Translations under genes and position numbers: made by a program
The notes under the pieces: generated by a model
What the model was told of the DNA's origin: nothing
The model's database searches: none
What the model saw: the letters and a program-made list of their open reading frames with translations, nothing else
In this document: piece by piece, positions 41,934-47,463 of the stretch
Position numbering within the stretch: the stretch's first letter is position 1
How the letters are laid out: each line of letters opens with the position of its first letter
NCBI GenBank assembly: GCA_934757865.1
Contig: CAKVLS010000007.1
Coordinates: 1 to 47,463 of the forward strand
Reading direction: 5' to 3'
DNA length: 47,463 nt
Origin: an uncultured Clostridia bacterium
GTDB taxonomy: Bacteria > Bacillota > Clostridia > Christensenellales > UBA1242

Positions 41934-42265
41934 GAGGGCAAGTTATTTGGCTTGAGGGGGTAGCCCTTACTTGCATTAACTATATTAACGCAAATGAAAG
42001 CGTGATTTGTTGGCTTTTTTAGCTATTTATTTACTATGTTTTGCGATTTTTCTTACTGTATATAATATATATTTATTTAATTATATTATTATCTTATTTA
42101 GTATGTTATTTAGTATGCCTGCACGATAATTAAAGGTATAAGGCTATTATACATAAGTATTTTACTATATTTTGGGGTGAATAGGGCGCTTTTACACTAG
42201 GTTTTGGGGCACGTTATGGACCTAAAAAATAAATACAATTTTAGCGATTTTATTGGAAAAAAGTG
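41884..42265. other. Long non-coding stretch with G runs
   Basis: About 380 bases without a supportable gene. G runs lie at 41893-41897, 41902-41906, 41936-41938 and 41956-41960. An 8-bp stem GTGAGGGC/GCCCTTAC (41932-41970, one G-T pair) overlaps them. From about 41980 to 42265 it is AT-rich with no structure I can name. No tRNA or known small RNA was recognised. Confidence 0.5.
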
Positions 42266-42294
42266 TTGACTTTGGGCTCTACATGTTGTATAAT
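42266..42294 (+). promoter_or_regulatory. Promoter of the S10 operon
   Basis: TTGACT at 42266-42271, 17 bases, TATAAT at 42289-42294. Confidence 0.88.
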
Positions 42295-42413
42295 GACATA
42301 GCTGTGAAAATGGGATGAAGCGTAAAGTTACCACTTATAGCTACATAAGGCGGAGAATTTATGCGGACAAGTTTGACTATAAGTCAGGCGACTAACCCAG
42401 TATGCTAGATGTA

Positions 42414-42440
42414 AAGAACTTAATCAAATAAGTTTTTTTT
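42414..42440 (+). terminator. Attenuator-like terminator in the S10 leader
   Basis: AACTTA/TAAGTT, extendable to 9 bp with the flanking A and T bases, with a six-base loop and eight T. It lies 90 bases before rpsJ. Confidence 0.7.
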
Positions 42441-42447
42441 ATGTCTT

Positions 42448-42470
42448 CACGGTAAGATACACACGGTAAG
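42448..42470 (+). repeat. Direct repeat CACGGTAAG in the S10 leader
   Basis: Two exact copies of the nine-base word lie 14 bases apart, and the second is in the loop of the ATACAC/GTGTAT hairpin. They may be a paired protein-binding site. Confidence 0.5.
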
Positions 42471-42529
42471 GTGTATTATGTAAAATATGCAAAAACGGGT
42501 TAGATTGGGTTAAGGAGGAAGATAAATAA

Positions 42530-42835
42530 ATGGCAACTCAAAAAATTAGAATTAAGTTACAATCTTATGATCACAACTTAATTGATCTAGCTGCTGCAAG
42601 AATTATTGAGGCAGCTACAAAAGCAGGTTCAAAAATTGCTGGACCTATACCACTACCTACTAACAAAGAAGTGGTTACAATCATCAGGGCTCCACACAAG
42701 TATAAGGATAGCCGTGAGCAATTTGAAATGAGAACACACAAAAGAGTTATTGATGTTTATACTTCTGCTAAGGCTATAGATTCTCTTATGAAGCTAGATT
42801 TGCCAGCAGGCGTTGATATCAATATCAAACTTTAA
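42530..42835 (+). CDS. rpsJ: 30S ribosomal protein S10
   Basis: S10 (101 residues) is part of the 30S head and, with NusB, an antitermination factor for rRNA. KIRIKLQSYDHNLIDLAA, GPIPLPTNKEV and HKYKDSREQFEMRTHKRVID are the conserved stretches. AAGGAGG lies 11 bases before the ATG. It is the first gene of the S10 operon, placed after a long leader with its own promoter. Confidence 0.98.
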   Translation: MATQKIRIKLQSYDHNLIDLAAARIIEAATKAGSKIAGPIPLPTNKEVVTIIRAPHKYKDSREQFEMRTHKRVIDVYTSAKAIDSLMKLDLPAGVDINIKL

Positions 42836-42855
42836 TTCGTTAGGGAGAAAAGAAA

Positions 42856-43494
42856 ATGAAAAAAGCTATATTAGGTAAAAAGTTAGGTATGACACAAGTT
42901 TTCACTTCTAACGGATTGGTTATTCCAGTAACCGTTGTAGAAGCTGGTCCTTGTACAGTTATACAAAAGAAAACTGAAGAGAAAGATGGCTACAATGCTG
43001 TCGTAGTTGGTTTTGGCGAAACTAGAGAGAAACTAGTTAACAAGCCACAAACTGGTGCTTTCAAAAAAGCAAATGTTTCTGTAAAGAAATATGTTAAAGA
43101 ATTAGATGTTGACAATTTTGCAGACCTTGATGTTGGTAGCGAAATCAAGTGTGATGTATTTGCAGAAGGCGACATCGTAGATGTAACAGGAACTTCAAAA
43201 GGTCATGGTTTTAGTGGTAACATTAAAAGACATAATGCTCACAGACTAAAGATGACTCATGGTACAGGTCCTGTACACAGAGAAGTTGGTTCAATGAGTG
43301 CTAACTCAACACCAAGTAGAGTATTCAAAAATAAATTGATGCCAGGCCATTATGGTGACGAGCAAGTTACTGTTCAAAACTTGCAAGTAGTTAAAGTTGA
43401 TGCAGAAAGAAATGTACTTTTGATCAAAGGTGCAGTTCCAGGAAACAAAAACGGACTTGTTACTATCAAAGCGGCTGTTAAGGCTGGTAAGTAA
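42856..43494 (+). CDS. rplC: 50S ribosomal protein L3
   Basis: L3 (212 residues) is an early assembly protein close to the peptidyl transferase centre. KAILGKKLGMTQVF opens the protein; GTSKGHGFSGNIKRH, TGPVHREVGSMS and the PGHYGDEQVTVQNL region are conserved. It is 20 bases after rpsJ with a TAGGGAG site, and second in the canonical order. Confidence 0.98.
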   Translation: MKKAILGKKLGMTQVFTSNGLVIPVTVVEAGPCTVIQKKTEEKDGYNAVVVGFGETREKLVNKPQTGAFKKANVSVKKYVKELDVDNFADLDVGSEIKCDVFAEGDIVDVTGTSKGHGFSGNIKRHNAHRLKMTHGTGPVHREVGSMSANSTPSRVFKNKLMPGHYGDEQVTVQNLQVVKVDAERNVLLIKGAVPGNKNGLVTIKAAVKAGK

Positions 43495-43505
43495 GGAGTA
43501 TAGTT

Positions 43506-44129
43506 ATGCCAAAAGTTAAAGTTTATAACATGGCTGCTGAAGTCGTAGGTAATATGACTTTGAGTGATGAAGTGTTTGGTTGTGAATACAACGAGCCACT
43601 TATTCACCAAGTAGTAGTAGCTTATAATAATAATCAAAGACAAGGCACTAAGAGTGCATTAACTCGTACCGAAGTTAGAGGTCATGCTAAAAAACCTTGG
43701 AGACAAAAAGGTACAGGTAGAGCTAGACAAGGTTCTACAAAAGGTCCACAATGGGTTGGTGGTGGCGTAGTTTTCGCACCAAAGCCAAGAGACTTTTCTC
43801 AAAAAGTAAACAAGCAAGCTAAAGACGGCGCTTTCAAGAGCGCAATCAGTGCTAAACTTGCTGAACAAGAAGTTGTCGTTTTAGACGCACTTACTCTAAA
43901 CGATGCAAAAACAAAAGAGTTTATGAATGTTGTTAACAGCTTCAAAATCGAAAAACCAACTACATTTGTTGTAGCAAATGCTGATGAAAAAGTTTTGAGA
44001 GCTACAAACAATATCCCATACATCAATGTAACAACAGCTGATTTAGTTAACACTTACGACATTGTTGCAAGCAACAAAGTTTATGTTACAAAAGACGCAG
44101 TAAAGAAAATAGAGGAGGCTTATAAATAA
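43506..44129 (+). CDS. rplD: 50S ribosomal protein L4
   Basis: L4 (207 residues) lines the exit tunnel through its loop, seen as RRGTGRARQGS-like KGTGRARQGSTKGPQWVGGG. In enterobacteria L4 is the repressor of the S10 operon; whether it acts on the leader found here is unknown. AAGGAG precedes the ATG. Its stop shares one base with the rplW start (TAATG). Confidence 0.98.
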   Translation: MPKVKVYNMAAEVVGNMTLSDEVFGCEYNEPLIHQVVVAYNNNQRQGTKSALTRTEVRGHAKKPWRQKGTGRARQGSTKGPQWVGGGVVFAPKPRDFSQKVNKQAKDGAFKSAISAKLAEQEVVVLDALTLNDAKTKEFMNVVNSFKIEKPTTFVVANADEKVLRATNNIPYINVTTADLVNTYDIVASNKVYVTKDAVKKIEEAYK

Positions 44130-44431
44130 TGAACGCCTACGATATTATTAAAAGACCGCTTTTATCAGAAAAGAGCTATGCTACTATCGCTGATAAAAAA
44201 TATACCTTTGTTGTAGACAAAAATGCTAACAAAGTTGAAATCAGAAATGCGGTTGAACAAATATTCAAAGTAAAAGTTAAACAAGTAAATACACTAATAG
44301 TTAAGGGCAAAGAAAAGACTCAAAACACTAAAAACGGTAGAACAGTTGGTAAAACAAGCGACTACAAAAAAGCAATCGTTTGGCTTACTGATGACAGCAA
44401 ACCAATTGAGTTTTTTGAGAGCCTAAACTAA
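44129..44431 (+). CDS. rplW: 50S ribosomal protein L23
   Basis: L23 (100 residues) sits at the tunnel exit and docks trigger factor and SRP. DIIKRPLLSEKSYA, KYTFVVDKNANKVEIRNAVE and FKVKVKQVNTL are typical. GAGGAGG lies inside the end of rplD and the start overlaps its stop, so the two are translated in a coupled way. Confidence 0.98.
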   Translation: MNAYDIIKRPLLSEKSYATIADKKYTFVVDKNANKVEIRNAVEQIFKVKVKQVNTLIVKGKEKTQNTKNGRTVGKTSDYKKAIVWLTDDSKPIEFFESLN

Positions 44432-44451
44432 GGTAAGCGGAGGAATTAAAA

Positions 44452-45279
44452 ATGGCTGTTAGAAGACATAAACCTACTTCTCCTGCACAAAGACAAATGT
44501 CTACTGCTGATTTTTCAGTTTTGACTAAAAAAGCTCCTGAAAAATCACTTCTTGCTGTAAACAGCAAATCTGGTGGTAGAAACTCTTATGGCAGAATTAC
44601 CGTTAGACACATTGGTGGCGGTAACAGAAGAAAATATAGAATTATTGATTTTAGAAGATCAAAAGATGGTGTTCCAGCTACTGTAACTGCAATCGAATAC
44701 GATCCAAACAGAACATCATACATCGCATTACTTACATATGCTGATGGTACAAAATCTTATATCCTAGCTCCTATCGGACTAAACGTTGGAGATAGCGTTA
44801 TGAGCGGCGAAAATGCCGAAATCAAAGTTGGTAACTGCTTACCACTAGCTAATATCCCAGTTGGTAGTGTTGTTCACAACATTGAGCTTCAACCTGGTAA
44901 AGGTGGCCAAATAGCTCGTTCAGCTGGTATCTCAGCTAGACTTATGGCTAAAGAAGGCAAGTTTGCTACACTAAAAATGCCAAGTGGCGAAATGAGACTA
45001 GTACTTGTTACTTGCAGAGCTACTATTGGTCAAGTTGGCAATATTGAGCATGAAATCGTTTCTATCGGTAAAGCTGGTAGAACTCGTCATATGGGCGTTA
45101 AACCTACAGTTCGTGGTGTTGTTATGAACCCAGTTGATCACCCACATGGTGGTGGTGAGGGTAAATCACCAGTTGGTCGTCCAGGACCTGTTACTCCTTG
45201 GGGTAAACCTGCTATGGGCTACAAGACTAGAAATAGAAAGAAGAGCTCAAATAAATTTATCGTTAAGAGAGCTAGATAG
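44452..45279 (+). CDS. rplB: 50S ribosomal protein L2
   Basis: L2 (275 residues) is needed for subunit joining and peptide-bond formation. The protein shows GRNSYGRITVRHIGGGNRRK, AIEYDPNRTSYIALL, and the conserved C-terminal VDHPHGGGEGKSPVGRPGP with the functional His of the HPHGGG motif. The AGCGGAGG site is well placed. It ends in TAG, one of only four TAG stops in the window. Confidence 0.98.
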   Translation: MAVRRHKPTSPAQRQMSTADFSVLTKKAPEKSLLAVNSKSGGRNSYGRITVRHIGGGNRRKYRIIDFRRSKDGVPATVTAIEYDPNRTSYIALLTYADGTKSYILAPIGLNVGDSVMSGENAEIKVGNCLPLANIPVGSVVHNIELQPGKGGQIARSAGISARLMAKEGKFATLKMPSGEMRLVLVTCRATIGQVGNIEHEIVSIGKAGRTRHMGVKPTVRGVVMNPVDHPHGGGEGKSPVGRPGPVTPWGKPAMGYKTRNRKKSSNKFIVKRAR

Positions 45280-45291
45280 GAGTAGAAGACT

Positions 45292-45567
45292 ATGAGTAGA
45301 TCATTAAAGAAAAAACCATTCGTTGAAGAAAGACTTTATAACAGAGTCAAAGAAATGAATGAAACTAATACTAAAAAAGTTGTAAAAACTTGGTCAAGAG
45401 CATCTGTTATTTATCCAGAGTTCGTTGGTCACACTATAGCTGTTCACAATGGCAAAAAACATATCCCAGTTTATTGCACAGCCGAGATGGTTGGTCATAA
45501 GCTAGGCGAGTTTGCTCCAACAAGAACATTTAAGGGCCACACTTCTGGTAAAACAGCTGGTAAATAA
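45292..45567 (+). CDS. rpsS: 30S ribosomal protein S19
   Basis: S19 (91 residues) lies in the 30S head and contacts the A-site finger. SRSLKKKPFVEERL, TWSRASVIYPEFVGHTIAVH and the C-terminal GEFAPTRTFKGH are family hallmarks. It is 12 bases after rplB, with TAGGAG as ribosome site. Confidence 0.98.
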   Translation: MSRSLKKKPFVEERLYNRVKEMNETNTKKVVKTWSRASVIYPEFVGHTIAVHNGKKHIPVYCTAEMVGHKLGEFAPTRTFKGHTSGKTAGK

Positions 45568-45578
45568 GGAGATTAAAA

Positions 45579-45968
45579 ATGGCAAAGAGAATGAGAGAAA
45601 AAGCCGAAGCTAGAATACAAAACAAAGATACTCGTCCTATGGCTATTACTAAAGATATTAGAATTAGCTCTAGCAAAGTAAGAATTGTTATGGACCTAGT
45701 TCGTGGCAAAAAATATAACGAAGCAGTTGCTATTTTGAAAAATACTCCAAATGTAGCTGCTGAACCAATTCTTAAGACTGTTGAGTCTGCTGCCGCTAAC
45801 GGTGAGCACAACCTAGGTCTTAACAAAGATGATATGTTTGTTGCTGAAATCTATGCAACACAAGGTCCAACTCTTAAGAGACTAAACATTAGAGCTCGTG
45901 GTAGAGTAGACAGAATACTAAAAAGAACAAGCCATATAACTGTTATTATGGATACTATTAAGGCATAA
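45579..45968 (+). CDS. rplV: 50S ribosomal protein L22
   Basis: L22 (129 residues) lines the exit tunnel. RISSSKVRIVMDLVRGKKYN (core VMDLVRGK), VESAAANGEHN and the C-terminal GPTLKRLNIRARGRVDRILK with the tunnel loop are visible. The N terminus has a charged extension of about 20 residues before the conserved fold. AAGGAGA lies before the ATG. Confidence 0.98.
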   Translation: MAKRMREKAEARIQNKDTRPMAITKDIRISSSKVRIVMDLVRGKKYNEAVAILKNTPNVAAEPILKTVESAAANGEHNLGLNKDDMFVAEIYATQGPTLKRLNIRARGRVDRILKRTSHITVIMDTIKA

Positions 45969-45984
45969 AGGAGAGAAAAAGCAA

Positions 45985-46665
45985 ATGGGACAAAAAGTTA
46001 GTCCACACGGACTTAGAGTAGGAATCAACAAGAGCTGGGACTCTTCTTGGTTTGCTGATAAAAAAGATTTTGCAAAGAATCTTAAAGAAGATAATGTTAT
46101 CAGAACTTATATTAAGAAAAAATATTATGCTTGTGCTATTTCAAAGATTAGTATTGAAAGAACAGCAAAAAGACTTGTTGTAAATATTTACACAGCTAGA
46201 CCTGGCGTTCTTATTGGACAAAAGGGTGCTGGCGTAGAACAACTTAAAAAAGAAGTTTTGAAGCTATCACAAGCTGACGCAGTATCTATCAACATCAAAG
46301 AAATCAAAAATGCTGATGTAGATGCTACACTAGTTGCAGAGAGCATTGCTACTCAACTAGAGAAGAGAGTTCACTTCAGAAGAGCTATGAAACAAGCTAT
46401 GCAAAAAGCTATGAAGTCAGGCGTTCAAGGTATTAAGACTATGGTAAGTGGTCGTCTTGATGGTGCTGATATCGCTAGAAGTGAGCATTACAACCTAGGT
46501 AATTTGCCTTTACAAACTTTGAGAGCTGATATCGACTATGGTACAGCAGAAGCTAAGACTACATTTGGTATCATCGGCGTTAAAGTTTGGATTTACAAAG
46601 GCGAAATACTTGGTAAACTAAATGTTGCTGAAAAAGCTCCAACTCAAAAGGGAGGTAATAAGTAA
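45985..46665 (+). CDS. rpsC: 30S ribosomal protein S3
   Basis: S3 (226 residues) forms part of the mRNA entry site. MGQKVSPHGLRVGINKSWDS starts the protein; the KH domain follows with RPGVLIGQKGAGVEQLKKEV (GxxG loop), and the C-terminal domain with MVSGRLDGADIARSE. GGAGAGAAA precedes the ATG. Confidence 0.98.
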   Translation: MGQKVSPHGLRVGINKSWDSSWFADKKDFAKNLKEDNVIRTYIKKKYYACAISKISIERTAKRLVVNIYTARPGVLIGQKGAGVEQLKKEVLKLSQADAVSINIKEIKNADVDATLVAESIATQLEKRVHFRRAMKQAMQKAMKSGVQGIKTMVSGRLDGADIARSEHYNLGNLPLQTLRADIDYGTAEAKTTFGIIGVKVWIYKGEILGKLNVAEKAPTQKGGNK

Positions 46666-46666
46666 T

Positions 46667-47104
46667 ATGTTAATGCCAAAAAGAGTTAAAAGAAGAAAAC
46701 AACAAAGAGGCAGAATGACTGGTAAAGCTACTAGAGGCAATACTATCTCTTACGGAGATTTTGGTCTAGTTGCTACAGAGCCTTGTTGGATTACTTCTAA
46801 TCAAATAGAGGCTGCCCGTGTTGCGATGACTCGTTACACAAAGAGAGGCGGTCAAGTATGGATAAAGATATTCCCTCACAAGCCAGTTTCTAAAAAACCT
46901 GCTGAAACTCGTATGGGTAGTGGTAAAGGTTCTCCAGAGTACTGGGTTGCTGTTGTTAAACCAGGTAGAGTTATGTTCGAACTTGGCGGAATAGAAGAGG
47001 AAAAAGCTAGAGAAGCATTAAGACTTGCTGGCCACAAACTTCCATGCAAAGTAAAAATTGTTAAAAAAGAAGTTGAAACTACAACAGAAGGTGGTGCAAT
47101 CTAA
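46667..47104 (+). CDS. rplP: 50S ribosomal protein L16
   Basis: L16 (145 residues) helps to position A-site tRNA. I start at 46667 (MLMPKRVKRRKQQRGRMTGK), as in Bacillota relatives; GGGAGG lies 11 bases upstream. FGLVATEPCWITSNQIEAAR, IFPHKPVSKKPAETRMGSGK and WVAVVKPGRVMFEL are conserved. A longer reading that begins inside rpsC is rejected. Its stop overlaps the rpmC start (TAATG). Confidence 0.98.
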   Translation: MLMPKRVKRRKQQRGRMTGKATRGNTISYGDFGLVATEPCWITSNQIEAARVAMTRYTKRGGQVWIKIFPHKPVSKKPAETRMGSGKGSPEYWVAVVKPGRVMFELGGIEEEKAREALRLAGHKLPCKVKIVKKEVETTTEGGAI

Positions 47105-47313
47105 TGAAAGTTAACGAAATAAGAAGCATGACTACCGAAGAGCTAAACGCAAAACTTGCTAGCACAAAAACTGAGCTATTTAACCTTCGTTTCCAACATG
47201 CTACAGGAAACCTTGCTAATCCAATGCTACTTAACACTTTGAAAAAAGATATTGCAAAAATCAAAACAGTTTTAACTGAAAGAGAAATCGCTGAAAAGGT
47301 TAAGAAGGCATAA
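47104..47313 (+). CDS. rpmC: 50S ribosomal protein L29
   Basis: L29 (69 residues) is a two-helix protein at the tunnel exit beside L23. NEIRSMTTEELNAKLASTKT and LFNLRFQHATGNLANP are diagnostic. The start overlaps the rplP stop by one base, and rpsQ follows after 11 bases. Confidence 0.98.
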   Translation: MKVNEIRSMTTEELNAKLASTKTELFNLRFQHATGNLANPMLLNTLKKDIAKIKTVLTEREIAEKVKKA

Positions 47314-47324
47314 GGGAGGACAAT

Positions 47325-47463
47325 ATGGAAAACAATACAGAAAGAAACAATCGTAGAACAAAAATCGGTGTTGTAGTTAGTGACAAGATGGACAAAAAGT
47401 GCATCGTTGCCGTAACTTCTAACGAAAAACATCCTCTTTATAAAAAAGTCGTAAAAAACACTA
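47325..47463 (+). CDS. rpsQ: 30S ribosomal protein S17 (partial)
   Basis: The first 46 codons of S17, cut by the right edge of the window. The reading starts MENNTERNNRRTKIGVVVSD and continues with DKMDKKCIVAV and HPLYKKVVKNT, which are family hallmarks. AGGGAGGA precedes the ATG. It is next in the canonical S10 order after rpmC. Confidence 0.95.
   Translation, partial: MENNTERNNRRTKIGVVVSDKMDKKCIVAVTSNEKHPLYKKVVKNT

Larger units (their letters stand above)
42301..42529 (+). promoter_or_regulatory. Structured S10-operon leader, probably autoregulatory
   Basis: About 229 bases of leader RNA. Visible elements: ACTTATAG/CTATAAGT (42333-42340 with 42377-42384); CTAACCC at 42392-42398, which can pair with GGGTTAG at 42497-42503 or GGGTTA at 42507-42512 next to the Shine-Dalgarno; a terminator at 42414-42440; and ATACAC/GTGTAT at 42457-42476. 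The layout fits control by termination, by hiding the ribosome site, or both. I cannot match it to a named leader family. Confidence 0.65.

Noticed and set aside
42301..42529. T-box or metabolite riboswitch before rpsJ
   Set aside because: No T-box consensus and no known riboswitch core is present; an r-protein leader fits the position better.
448..47313. TGA read as Trp or Gly in this genome
   Set aside because: Every gene decodes fully with the standard code and the Trp codons I checked are TGG; only the absence of TGA stops is observed.

Overview
This is a low-GC window that reads as Bacillota, most likely an uncultured Clostridia-type lineage. The support is the 3' end of a Gram-positive-type 16S rRNA, SpoVG, AddAB (not RecBCD), a rpmE/prmC/prfA block, an L10 leader, Clostridia-style DUF1540, YugP-like and YqhQ-like proteins, and strong AGGAGG ribosome binding sites. 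The phylum call rests on these families; the order or genus cannot be read from this sequence. Most readable promoters are near TTGACA-N17-TATAAT.

Layout. 1-354: the 3' end of 16S rRNA, two trailer hairpins and a terminator, with no 23S, 5S or tRNA after it. 448-6311: a six-TM protein, an unrecognised 407-residue protein and a large GLUG-repeat surface protein. 6656-11637: spoVG (minus strand), then murC, rpmE, a YqhQ-PrmC fusion and prfA. 11701-14086: two unrecognised proteins. 14174-16586: rpmG-secE-nusG-rplK-rplA, with two sites that imitate the L1-binding region of 23S rRNA. 16645-24144: genes lying between rplKA and rplJL, namely a ferritin-like protein, a glycosyltransferase-acyltransferase fusion, a GNAT protein, ndk, an RdgB-GtrA fusion, a zinc-ribbon membrane protein and an unknown. 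24163-25251: L10 leader and rplJL. 25308-28739: a tandem DUF1540 protein, rplI, two tandem YugP-like membrane proteases and an unknown. 28966-35994: a small Myb/SANT-like protein, then addB and addA. 36083-41729: a coiled-coil membrane protein with a Pro/Ala/Lys tail, a PRC-barrel protein, an SPFH/zinc-ribbon protein, a DUF1858 protein and an unknown. 41730-42529: 800 bases without genes, ending in the S10 promoter and a structured leader. 42530-47463: the S10 operon from rpsJ into rpsQ, which is cut by the window edge.

How it works together. Most genes serve translation: ribosomal proteins, RF1 with the methylase that modifies it, NusG and SecE. Three r-protein units carry leaders that look autoregulatory: L1 mimics before rplK and rplA, the L10 leader with a terminator, and an unassigned S10 leader that also contains a terminator. 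The remaining recognisable genes cover envelope work (murC, the glycolipid fusion, GtrA, GLUG, SPFH), nucleotide-pool cleaning (rdgB, ndk) and double-strand break repair (addAB).

Most worth a second look: the 16S gene without a linked 23S; no TGA stop codon among 47 complete genes; three uncommon domain fusions; the S10 leader; probable leaderless genes; and the membrane-associated group at 36-42 kb. I found no CRISPR array, prophage, insertion sequence or recognisable defence locus.
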